From assembly GCA_027943335.1 (NCBI GenBank), contig BSBK01002932.1:1-64000 (forward strand): 64,000 nt of DNA, given 5' to 3'. Origin of the DNA: Chamaecyparis obtusa. Taxonomy: Eukaryota > Streptophyta > Pinopsida > Cupressales > Cupressaceae. Numbering within the stretch: position 1 is the first letter of the stretch; each line of letters begins with the position of its first letter. Under the pieces are notes generated by a model. That model worked only from the letters and a program-made list of their open reading frames with translations. It searched no databases and had not been told where the DNA came from. Both the position numbers and the translations under genes were made by a program. Below are positions 1 to 10,112 of this stretch, piece after piece.

Positions 1-1405
1 CTCGGATTGAGAAATCCAAGTAGAGTCTTCAATCGGTCTATTATTCCACTTAACCAAGTACTCCAAGTATTCTTTTTCTCTAGTGCTCCTTCCAATTTTG
101 CTATCCATGATTTATCAACCTCATTCATCTGCTTCTTTGGATACTCTTGTGTCAAATCTAAATCATCCTCGGGCTCATAATACTCATACAAATCTACAAT
201 GTTGAATATAGGTGATATGTCTATGTCATCAGGTAGCTTAACTTCAAAAGCATTACCACTGTCAAATTTATTCAATATTTTACAAGGTCTGAACTTCTTC
301 ATCTTTAGCTTGCTATATGTTTTGAAAGGAAATGTTCCCTTCTTCAAATGAATAATGAATTCATCTCCAACTACATAATCCTTATGTCTTCTAGTTCCAT
401 CAGTTGTATCCTTGTATCTCTGATTATTATGTTCCAAGTTATACTTTACTTCCTCATGCAAAGTCTTCATGAATTCAACATAATCCTTTTCTTCAACACT
501 TATTTTCTCCTCTTGACCAAGATCCTTCAAATGGTGTCTTTCCTATACTCCAGTTTATTGAATTATTGTATGCAAATTTTTCTTGTGCTAAAACAAGATC
601 CCAATTACCCATTTTGTGTCCAACTAGACATCTCAACAAGTTAGCCAAGCTCCTATTCACAACTTCTATTTGTCCATTAGTTTATGGATGAAATGTATAT
701 AAATGAACTTCACATTAGTACTCATCTTCATCCAAAGTATTTTCCAAAAATAACACACAAACTTATTATCTTTGTCTGAAACAATACTCCTTGGAAACCC
801 ATAAAACCTCACAATTTCCTTAAAGAATATATCAACAACATGTACAACATCTGATGTCTTCCTACAAGTATGAAATGTGACATCTTTGAAAATCTATCCA
901 CCACAACAAAGATAGAATCATTACCTATTTGTGTCTTTGGTAAAAGAAGAACAAAATCCACGCTAATGTCATCCCAAGGTATACTAGGAATAGGTAAGGG
1001 TGTATACAATCCCACATTTTGACTAACTCCTTTAGAATATTGGAAAATTATGTAACTCCTAACAAACTTATGAACATCCTTATGAATTTGAGGTCAAAAA
1101 TATTTTGCATTAATCAAACTCATTGTCTTATCAATACCAAAGTTTCCTGCAAGTCCTCTACTATGCTTCTCTTTGATTAGATTATCCCTCATTGATCCTC
1201 TTGGTATACACAATTTAATTCCTTTGAACAACATACCTTCTGGAATGAAATAATCTACCCATTTTCTCTGGCTATCTATCACCATTTCTTTACAATCCTT
1301 CCAAGGTTCTGCAAAATCAGGATCAATTTCATATAAGGTCTTCAAATCATCAAATCCAAGTACTTCTACTCTCATCTCGGTTAGAAAACTCTTTCTCCTA
1401 CTCAA
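1..1405 (-). pseudogene. Chromovirus integrase and C-terminal chromodomain (degenerate)
   Basis: Minus-strand translation of 809-1405 matches a Ty3 integrase. The zinc-binding part reads KHSRGLAGNFG, where the usual second His is Asn. A core stretch with SVDFVLLLP and VVVDRFSKM follows. At the left edge (positions about 1-115) the frame reads EYLEYLVKWNNRPIEDSTWI, which is a chromodomain-type motif (aromatic residue, YLVKW, TWE/TWI). Integrase inserts the cDNA, and the chromodomain is thought to guide insertion to marked chromatin. The stretch from about 110 to 800 is the linker and integrase C-terminal part, broken by stops. The window edge cuts off whatever follows the chromodomain. Confidence 0.8.
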
Positions 1406-1426
1406 TGCATCAACAACTCTATTTGA

Positions 1427-2272
1427 CTATCCACTTATATGCTTCAACACAAAAGTGAAATTCAACAAGTATTCAACCCATTTCATGTGCCTCTGATTCA
1501 ATTTACTTTGACTTCCCAAATATTGCAATGCCTTATGATCAATATATAATACAAATTCCTTAGGCATCAAGTAATGTCTACACTTATTCAAGGCTTGAAC
1601 AATAGCATAAAATTCTTGATCATAAATTGAATATTTCCTCTTAGTAGAATTCAACTTCTCACTATAAAAAATTAATAGGTCTACCTTCTTGACTCAATAC
1701 TGCTCTAATTGTACTTCCACTTGCATCACAATCAACTTGAAATACATTGGTGAAATTAGGTAAAGACAATACTAGTAATTCGGCTACCTTTTGCTTCGAT
1801 GTTTTAAAACTTCTATTAGCTCCATGTGTCCACTTGAAATATTTTCTAATCTCCTCTCATTGTCTCTATCATAGGATTACAAACTGAACAGAAATTCCTA
1901 ATGAACTTCTAGTAGAAAGTAGCCAAACCATGGAAAGATTTAACCTCTCCAACACTTTTAGGTGCAAACCAATCCAATATTTATTTAACTTTCTTAGGAT
2001 CCATCTTCAAACCTTCAACTGAAATCGCAAAACCCAAATATACTATCACTTTCTTCATGAAAGAATATTTGTTTAGGTTAATCAATAACTTGTCCTCCTC
2101 CAATCTCTACAAAACTTGTGTCAGATGCAAAAAAAATGATCTTCTTTACTCTTTTACTAAATATCAGAATGTCATCTAGATAAACAATCACAAATTTACC
2201 CAAGAATTTCCTCAATACTTCATTCATTAACCTCATAAAAGTAGTAGGTGCATTAGTTAAACCAAAAGGCAT
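1427..2272 (-). pseudogene. Chromovirus reverse transcriptase palm and RNase H (degenerate)
   Basis: Residues read on the minus strand include [20 protein letters not shown] and [11 protein letters not shown], the conserved RT palm with the YxDD catalytic motif (YLDD). Further on, VDCDASGSTIRAVLSQ marks the start of the Ty3 RNase H, and KYSIYDQEFYAIVQALNKCR with RHYL marks its middle. RT copies RNA to DNA, and RNase H removes the RNA strand. Stops and frame changes occur between about 1655 and 2077. The 2272, 1654, 1405 and 1015 segments share one reading frame, so the pol frame decayed mostly by substitution. Confidence 0.85.
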
Positions 2273-2633
2273 AACTAACCACTCATACGCAAACCTTCAT
2301 TTTTCTTGAAAGTTGTCTTCCATTCATCCCCTTCTCTGACTCTGATATTGATGATAACCACTTTTCAAACCAATCTCAAGGTAAAGTACTTTTCTCAACT
2401 CAAACAGTCCATTATATCATCCATCCTTGGTAAAGGAAACTGGTACCCTCACTATGATTCTGTTTATAGCTCTAGAATTAATACACATTCTCCATTCCCC
2501 ATTCTTCTTAGGTGCTAACACATCTTGTATGACACAAGGACTCAAACTTTCACTAATCAAATCCTTTTGCAACAATTCTTGGACTTGTCTATTTAATTCT
2601 TAGTTTTTTGTCGGTGTTAACTGGTAGGGTGCC

Positions 2634-2953
2634 TTATTTGGAAAACTCTCCCAGTATAAAATCCATGTAATGACTAATACTTCTAATAGGAGGTAATCCA
2701 TCAGGTACATTATTTGAAATGATATCTTGAAATTCTTTCAATAATTCTTCAATTTCTAGTGGTTGTTCATTATCTATCCTCTTAACAGGCTTCCTAGGAA
2801 TCAAGGCATAATACATATTATCCTTCTTGAAATCCTTGGTGAACTATTTTCCTTCAACCAAACAAAATCTAACAATAGTGCAATTTTCATTCCTAGATTC
2901 TTCTATCAATGGTAACAAGACTTGTCTGATTCCATTAGCCATAATAGTATACC
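2634..2953 (-). pseudogene. Chromovirus RT N-terminal region and protease-RT linker
   Basis: The minus-strand reading contains ELLKEFQDIISNNVPDGLPP and HYMDFILG, the conserved entry of Ty3 RT. Before it comes a linker with ANGIRQVLLPLIEE. The linker is cut at 2953 by the nested element and its protease side resumes at 6926, on the far side of that insertion. One stop lies at about 2843. This split is the main coding evidence that 2954-6925 is a later insertion. Confidence 0.75.
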
Positions 2954-3923
2954 TGACGTAGTCATGCTCGGTGGATCCAATTAAGGACTGACTGACCTTG
3001 TAGCCAAACCAATATGCAGCGAAAATACACAATAACAACAATAGGTCTGAAATGAAACAAAAGTCTATATTCATGAAAACACCGATTACATGCAATGTGT
3101 CAGGCTGTAAGGCCTTCCCAGTTACGACCAATTACAAAGAAAGTATCAGTCTACAAGATCTCATAGGATCCAAATCCTTTCCCCAACATCAGCATTCAGC
3201 TAGCCCAGGTCTGTAACACACAACACATTGGTAGGCACCCAGGAAAGATCTAAACTTGTACTCAAACTTCCAAGCAATCTTCCTGCTCCCAATCTCACAT
3301 GCTACTAACCTCCTTTCCCACTATATGATGCCCTAAACAACTACCCAAGCATCCTAAAAATATTGATTCCCATCCACAAGTTGGCTAATGAAACAATAAA
3401 TCTTTACAAACAAATATTAAATACTAAAAACAATTAGTCGGCTCTCACATAGCCTTACAGAATAAATAAATTCTCAAAGATGGCCCCAAATGGTCATCAA
3501 ATCTGCATACAAGAATGCAACATGCTAGATCTAGGTCCCCACACATCCAATGGTCAATTCATAACATGAGGAGCACGACCCAAATTAAATGCACCAGTCG
3601 GCTAAGCTGATCTATCCAAACAATCCAGTCGATAAACAAGAACACTGAGCAACAGAGGAAATAACCGAGCACTAGTTGACCGACCATGCCAGGCATGACT
3701 GAGGAACACAGTTATCGTTGAGCACCAGTGAACCAATGCCTTCAGTCACTGAACATTCTTCAGAGACTGAGCACCCTGGTAACCACATAAACTGAGCAAC
3801 CAGTCTCCCAAACCAAGCATGAACTCCACCAAACCAAGATCAAAACAAACAATCTACCTTCAAAGACAAACATATTTTTGGTTTATACAAGATTGCCAAG
3901 AATCCTAGGATGCTCTTGCATCA
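2954..3923 (-). repeat. 3' LTR of nested chromovirus-like element
   Basis: It begins TGACGTAGTCATGC and ends CTCTTGCATCA on the plus strand. It aligns along its whole length with 5957-6925. The left flank atacc is repeated beyond the other LTR. A good polypurine tract is not obvious next to its minus-strand start. Confidence 0.9.
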
Positions 3924-4265
3924 GACAACTTAGGTAGGAAAGATTTTCTCATAAGGAAATCAGGAATGCCTCAAGGGAATCAGAACAGGTATGCCGAATC
4001 TATTCTTCACCCATATCTCTTCTTTTCCTTCATCCCAAGTAGTCTTCACTTCATTCACTGTCTCATGCAGAAAGTCCTTCTACTTTCCACTTTGTTTACT
4101 CCTCCGGTCGGTAATTGATAGCAACCGACTCTGACCACTACTGATCACTTCAGTGCCTTGGTAAGGTTCATCTGCTTCAGACTCCCCAATTAACTCAGTA
4201 TCATCTTCATCTCTCTGTGTCACAAATGTCACCATCTTCTGAACCATCTCTGCCAAAAAAACCAT
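3924..4265 (-). pseudogene. 3' tail of the nested element's internal region
   Basis: The segment 4080-4265 is an open minus-strand stretch, acidic in its middle (RDEDDTELIGESEADEP) and ending SKQSGK. It has no recognised domain. It follows the protease region directly, where RT should start, so it may be the 3' end of a deleted polyprotein or new sequence. From 3924 to 4079 I see no coding signal. Confidence 0.4.
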
Positions 4266-4501
4266 CTATCTCTTAATCTTAACAACTCTTTAGAGATATC
4301 ATTCTCCTTCTCCTTCAAAATAGACTTAACAGGAATAAGTTCATCAATTCTCTGCTTCTGAGGTTTATCATAAGGACAACACCTGATAACTCCACATCCA
4401 TTAATTCTTGTCTCCTGTCAAGGTATCAACTTATATCGAGCTCCTTCATGCCTCACCACATAGGTATTGGCACGACCATCAAACAAAACATTTCTGTCAA
4501 A

Positions 4502-5095
4502 CTACCAGGGTCTATCGAGCAACATATGACAAGCATCCATAGGCAATATATCACACAATATCTCATCATGGTAAGATCCAATCTGAAACTTAACCAAGCA
4601 TTGTTCTTCAAATCTAACCTTAGAAACATCTTGTATCCAACTAATCTGATAAGGATTAGGATGCTTCCTTCTTTCCAAATTCAATTTACTAACCATTTCA
4701 TCTGAAATTATTTTTTCAGAACTGCCACCATCAACTATGACATTACATACCTTATTCTTGCACTTACATCTAGTTTTGAACAAATTTCTCCTTTGCACTG
4801 GTTCATGAACACATGTAACTAACCTCCTAGTAATAAGACATTCACCTTTCTCTAGAACATTCTCAATGTCTTCTTCAGCAGCTAATGCAACTCTTTTCTT
4901 AGGACAATGCCAACTTCTATGACCAGCTTCACCACAGTTATAACAAGTGTCGGTGAACTCATTCTTCCACCTTCCTCTCTGTCCAACATTCTTAGTAACT
5001 TGACCACTGCTAGATCCTACATCAGTCTTAGGATTCTCTGTTACATTACTCTCATCAACTGTCTCACCAATTTTACCACCTAGGTTCCTAATGTT
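4502..5095 (-). pseudogene. Zinc knuckle and retropepsin-like protease of nested element
   Basis: At 4904-4945 the minus strand encodes CYNCGEAGHRSWHC, a complete CCHC zinc knuckle that would bind the element's RNA. The frame continues to the protease. There CNVIVDGGSSEKIIS holds the catalytic Asp (DGGSS in place of the more usual D-S/T-G), and ACHMLLDRPW is the conserved C-terminal protease motif. A stop separates this stretch from the gag core at 5096. It parallels the outer element's protease at 6931-7260 closely, which shows the two elements are relatives. Confidence 0.8.
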
Positions 5096-5858
5096 CTATT
5101 TTCCTTCATACTTCCTATTCAACTTCTCTTCAATCTTTAATGCCATCTGATAAGCATCATCGATTATTGTCATCCGCACAGTAAGTAACTCTTCTTGAAT
5201 ACTAGGTCTCAAGCCATAGACATACCTAGCAATCTTTTCTTTATTAGCTTTAGAATGACCAGTCCTAATCAGGATTCTATAAAACTCCTTGGTATACTCC
5301 TGTACCGATTTGTTAATCTTCTTCAAAGCTTGCATCTTCTTAAACATGTCCAATTCATAATCCACCGGAATGAATTGCTTCCCTCAACTTATCAACCATT
5401 CGGTTCCACTTAGTGATCTTCTCTTTTCCTCTTCCACCTCTTTCCAACTGAACTTCTCTCCAGCAGATATTTGCATGACCCTTCAATTTAGTCTTTGCAA
5501 ATCTAACCTTATCGGGATCTTCTATTTCTTCATACTCAAAATATTCATCAATCTCATTGATCCAATCAATTAATTCTTCTGGCCTAAGGCTTCCAACAAA
5601 TGCAAAAACTTCAATCTTAGGTCTTTTCCCAATCTTAGACATAGCTTTCAGAATTTGATTCTCCTCTGAATCTCTAGCTTCTTCAAAATGATCTTCCTCA
5701 GATTCATCATCACTATCCTCTTTCAAGGTAGGCTTCTTCTTTCTCAACTCCTCTTGTAGATCTTGCACTTGTTTCTGCAAGGCCCTAAAATCATCAATAC
5801 TGAATTCTCTAGTAGCTTCCTCTTCTTCAGAGATCTCATGATTTATCCTCAGAGGCAT
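5096..5858 (-). pseudogene. Gag of nested chromovirus-like element (frameshifted)
   Basis: The most likely start is the ATG at 5858 (MPLRINHE), just after the primer site. A charged coiled-coil-like stretch (QKQVQDLQEELRKKK) leads to a retrotransposon gag core, with FVGSLRPEELIDWINEIDEY before the break and VQEYTKEFYRI after it. The coat protein would package element RNA. A single-base difference near 5383 breaks the frame and a stop falls at 5096. The open frame also extends upstream into the LTR as far as 6134, but that part is LTR sequence and unlikely to be protein. Confidence 0.8.
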
Positions 5859-5942
5859 CTTCAAATCAAGATCTAGACACAAACACACAAGATCCACTCG
5901 GCTCCAATAGGAACAGACTTTGCTCAAACAGGAACAAACCTT

Positions 5943-5954
5943 GCTCTGACACCA
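5943..5954 (-). promoter_or_regulatory. Primer binding site, initiator-Met tRNA type
   Basis: Read on the minus strand, two bases after the 5' LTR comes TGGTGTCAGAGC. This matches the plant initiator-Met tRNA primer site (TGGTATCAGAGC) except for one base. It fixes the element's orientation and LTR boundary. Confidence 0.85.
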
Positions 5955-5956
5955 CC

Positions 5957-6925
5957 TGACGCAGTCAAGCTCAGTGGATCCAATTAAGGACTGACCGACC
6001 TTGCAGCCAAACCAATATGCAGTGGAAATACACAATAACAACAACATATTTAAAATGAAATAGAAGTCTATATTCATGAAAACACCGATTACATGCAATG
6101 TGCCAGGTTGTAAAGCCTTCCCAATTACGGCCAATTACAAAGCAAGTAACAGTCTACAAGATCTCATAGGATCCAAATCCTTTCCCCAACATCAGCATTC
6201 AGCTAGCCCGGGTCTGTAACACACAACACACTGGTAGGCACCCAGGAAAGATCTAAACTTGTACTCAAACTTCCAAGCAATCTTCTTGCTCCTAAGATCG
6301 CAGGCTACTAACCTCCTTTACCACTATCTGATGCCCCTAACAACTACCCAAGCATCCTAAAAATACCGATTCCTAGCCACAAGTCGGCTGATGAAACAAT
6401 AAATCTTTACAAACAAATATTAAATACTAAAAACATTAGTCGGCTCTCACATAGCCTTACAGAATAAATAAACTCTCAAAGATGGCCCCAAACGGTCATT
6501 AGATCCGCATAGAAGAATGCAACACACCAAATCTAGGTCCCCACATGTCCAATGGTCAATTCATAACATGAGGAGTGTGACCCAAATTAAATGCACTAGT
6601 CAGCCAAGCTGATCTATCCAAACAATCCAGTCGGTAAGAAAGAACAACGAGCAACAGAGGAAATAACTGAGCACCAGTCGACCGACCATGCCAGGCATGA
6701 CCGAGGAACACAGTTATCATTGAGCGCTAGTGAATCGACACCTTCAATCACTGAGCATTCTTCAGAGATCGAGCACCCCGGTAACCACATAAACCGAGCA
6801 ACCAGTCTCCCAAACTGAGCATGAACTCCACCAAACCAAGATCAAAACCAACAATCTACCTTCAAAGACAAACATATTTTTGGTTGATATACGATTGCCA
6901 AGAATCCTAGGATGCTTCTGCATCA
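5957..6925 (-). repeat. 5' LTR of nested chromovirus-like element
   Basis: It runs from TGACGCAGTC to GCTTCTGCATCA on the plus strand, flanked at its outer end by atacc. Compared with 2954-3923, many differences are C/T or G/A at CG or CNG sites: this copy has ccgag or cgg where the other has ctgag or tgg. Confidence 0.9.
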
Positions 6926-7260
6926 ATACCTATTCAATCTACCATCATGCAAATCTTGTCTATCATATTGCCATGGTCTACCCAAAAAGATGTGACAAAA
7001 ATCCATCGACATAATATGACACAGAACTTCATCATGATAAGATCCAATCTTAAGTTTCACAAGACATTGTTCACTTACCAATAACTTATGATCATCCATA
7101 ATTTACAATAAATTTGATAAGGCTTAGGGTGTTTCATCCTCGGTAACTACAATTTGGTAACCAACTCCTCTGATGCCAAATTATCTGAGCTTCCAATATC
7201 AATCATCACCTTGCAACATTTACCAACAATCTTACACCTAGTTTTGAATAAGATTTTCCT
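6926..7260 (-). pseudogene. Outer chromovirus protease (degenerate)
   Basis: The minus strand reads LFKTRCKIVGKCCKVMID, followed by GSSDNLASEELVTKL and HPKPYQI. This parallels the protease of the nested element block by block. Several stops follow. It continues the outer element on the far side of the nested insertion, and the junction bases 6926-6930 are the duplicated target atacc. Confidence 0.7.
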
Positions 7261-7262
7261 TA

Positions 7263-7499
7263 TTATAGGGTTTTCATCAGTTCTTCATTCCACAAATCTC
7301 TCCTAATCGTCATGTTTTCTCCATCCTCTGGTCCATTCATAGAACCAGCCGAATATTCTTGCACAAGTGTATTCCTTTTATTGCTACCAATTTTATTACT
7401 CGAATTCCCATTAGTACACTCAAATTCCCTATGACATTCTTCCCCACATTTGAAACAAGTACTCTTAAACCAATTTCTATCTTCAACATTGATATTCAT
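7263..7499 (-). pseudogene. Outer chromovirus gag zinc knuckle
   Basis: It contains CFKCGEECHREFEC, a full CCHC zinc knuckle, in a 78-codon open stretch starting at an ATG (MNINVEDRNWFK). The upstream gag core is absent. The sequence immediately before this ATG is the start of an LTR, so the apparent start codon was probably made by a deletion and is not a natural gene start. Confidence 0.75.
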
Positions 7500-7595
7500 T
7501 ATTATTGTGTAAACTCTTAAGAAAAAAATTTATTTTGTAAACTTAGTAACATGGTTTAGCTTAATTTCTCCTGGGTGCCCTGGAAGGGCATTACA
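7500..7595 (-). repeat. LTR start fragment (TGTAATGCCC type)
   Basis: On the minus strand from 7595 it reads TGTAATGCCCTTCCAGGG and then matches, base by base with small changes, the plus-strand sequence at 10010-10112. It is oriented as a 5' LTR of the outer element but is only about 95 bp long before it joins gag. Confidence 0.6.
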
Positions 7596-9060
7596 ACACT
7601 TTTATCACCACCCAAAAACTACCACACAACCTCACAACCTCACAACCACTATTTGTCATCTATCTTAACCATTGTGAGGTCATGACACAATAACCTCACA
7701 ACATCCAATTGTCTAGCCGCAACCTTACAACATATTTTTCTAAAAGAACTTAACCTTAATGAGGATGTAATAAACACTTTAAGAATAAATTAAAGCACGT
7801 GCAAAAAATAAGGGGTAAGTTAACTTGAATGGGAAAAATAATAAAGTTTTAGGCTAGGACATAAGATATATATGGCCATAAGATAAAAGCATGAAACAAT
7901 CGCCAAAATATTTTGATATTAAATCAAAAGAATATCCTAACCACGAACACACCAAGAAAATCAAATATGATGGGCCAACAAATGGACACTTTAACATAGC
8001 ACCTAATTATGCGCCTACTCATTTAGTAGACATCCATTTAAGCATCAATGTAGGCTAATTTTAGTGCAAATGTAGATGTTACATAACACCTAAGTTTGTG
8101 TCAGACTTTTCTACTAGGCGCAAGTTATGCCATAAATAATGTTGACCTGATAAATAGTACCTATGTTTCAAAAAAATAGAGGAGAAATACATTAGAACAG
8201 TGTGTGGAATTAAAAAATAGAGAAAAAGGGGATGTAATAACAGTGATTTGTTGTAGTGAATAATAACTACATATATCCCCATTTTTGTTATGAAATCTTC
8301 AACAAAATCTAGAAATGCATACTCAGACAAACCCACAACCAAACTCTTATGAATTGGTGAAACAAACTAATTAAATTGATACCAATTTGTGTAGTGAAAA
8401 AGATAATGAGCTCACACATGGAAGAACCTCAAACTCCCATCCTTAGCCTTCCTAGAAACCTTCAAAATCCCTTTATTGAGTTTCCTTCTCCATAGTTTTA
8501 CAACCTCTACAAAACATTAAAATGATTAGAAAAATATTAAGTGAATGAATGAGAAAATGTTACCAAAACCCTCTAAATAACATGCATAACAAAAAATCAC
8601 CACCAAGAGGAGAGAATATTTTTATTTTCAAGAATAAAACTCTCCCATCCACTTTTCTTCCATCTCCTAGCTTTCTCGATTATCACTTGCCACTTGCCCA
8701 TGTTGTCAAATGTTTCCAAATGTCACTTAATATTCTGAAATGTGCTTTCCCATTTTCCACTCCATATTTTTCCCCCGACCTATTTCATATGTCATTAATT
8801 AATTCAACATAAAATTTGATTTGATTACTACAAAGATAACATTTTCTAGTTTATCTACAAAACCACATTTACTATTTTTGGATAAACAAACTTCTTATAA
8901 ATAATAAGTACTATTTTTAGAAAGGATGCATGACAAAAACTGATGATATATTTACATACTTGTAAATACTTTAACTTTATTTATTTGTAAGTCCCAAATC
9001 TTGTTCTCCTAGAAATCTATCCCTTACTTCTCACCTCATTTATAAGGTTACAAAAGGCTA
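7596..9060. other. Non-coding stretch, nothing identified
   Basis: AT-rich sequence with repeated ctcacaac-type words near 7630-7700. Only short random open frames occur. I see no domain, RNA gene or terminal repeat. Confidence 0.5.
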
Positions 9061-9064
9061 CCCT

Positions 9065-9650
9065 TTGTCTTGCTTTATTTTGTTTTTAACTCTTATTCTA
9101 TTCTTTCTTTTCTTTATTTTATTTCAAAAAATATTTTATTTGGAAAACTACTTCATGTGTTTGAACCTAATTTGGTCTCTGCTGCTCTGGATCGGTTCCT
9201 TGCAATTTGGACAATTTTGTCTCATGATAAAGAATGTGATGGGTCTTCTGCTCTAGATGTTCCTCCACCTCTGGATGCCCCTCCTATTCATGAAGGTTCT
9301 TCTCGCTCTCCTATTTTGGATGGCTCCATTGTTCCTGATGATATTATTTCCTCTAGAGTGAAACTTTGAGCTTCATTTATTTAGATGATCTAGGAGATGA
9401 TTTTTTTCCTCTCAATGTTTCACTCTTTGCTCAGATTTTTTATATCATGATTACTATTGATGTCCTTCTAATGTGATTTTTATACATCTATAGGGGTTGG
9501 TGTGTGGTCCCTTGTTTCCTCTTCTACTTCTAGATTCTTATTTACTCATTTATAGTTGGGAATCATAGACTCTTTTTTGATATCACCCTGGCTTTTGTGG
9601 GTGAACTATTCTCTATACTCTAATATTTATATTTTAATAAAATATATATT
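9065..9650 (+). other. Possible 3' end of a LINE-like element
   Basis: A 99-codon open stretch (9070-9369) ends in a proline/serine-rich tail (DVPPPLDAPPIHEGSS). It is followed by a T-rich untranslated-looking stretch that ends near tttaataaaatatatatt, which has an AATAAA-like signal. This shape resembles the 3' end of a plant LINE or other retroposed transcript. There is no RT motif, so the assignment is weak. Confidence 0.25.
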
Positions 9651-9678
9651 GTAGTGACCTTGAACGTTCTTTGATTGA

Positions 9679-9680
<2 letters not shown>

Positions 9681-9715
<35 letters not shown>

Positions 9716-9716
9716 C

Positions 9717-9752
<36 letters not shown>

Positions 9753-9794
9753 ATGTATGCATATATATGTGTGTATACATATATACACACATAT

Positions 9795-9830
<36 letters not shown>

Positions 9831-9852
9831 GTGTGTGTGTGTGTGCACATAT
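9681..9852. repeat. Compound TG/CA microsatellite
   Basis: Alternating runs of (tg)n and (ca)n with short interruptions. They form large inverted pairs that could fold as hairpins. Open frames here in all directions are artefacts of the dinucleotide repeat. Confidence 0.95.
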
Positions 9853-9883
9853 TATAGACACCTAAAATTATCTAGTCACATTC

Positions 9884-10112
<229 letters not shown>

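Larger units (their letters stand above)
2954..6925 (-). mobile_element. Nested non-autonomous chromovirus-like LTR element with internal pol deletion
   Basis: Two direct repeats of about 970 bp (2954-3923 and 5957-6925), both TG...CA, flank a short internal region of about 2.0 kb. Perfect 5-bp duplications atacc lie at 2949-2953 and 6926-6930. An initiator-Met tRNA primer site sits next to the right LTR, so the element reads on the minus strand. The internal part encodes gag, a zinc knuckle and protease, then goes straight to a short tail at 4080-4265. RT, RNase H and integrase are missing, so this copy could have moved only with proteins supplied by other elements. Confidence 0.9.
1..7595 (-). 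mobile_element. Outer Ty3/gypsy chromovirus remnant, interrupted by a nested element
   Basis: On the minus strand the order of parts is LTR-type start (7595), gag zinc knuckle (7263-7499), protease (about 6931-7260), RT (2078-2816), RNase H (1427-1800), integrase (about 300-1405) and chromodomain (1 to about 115). This is the Ty3 chromovirus order. The element runs off the left edge, so its 3' LTR is not seen. It is split at 2953/6926 by another LTR element that left a 5-bp duplication, atacc. Many stops and a few frame changes make every part a pseudogene. The start of the LTR is fused directly to the zinc-knuckle region, so most of the 5' LTR, the primer site and the N-terminal gag are gone. 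Confidence 0.85.
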
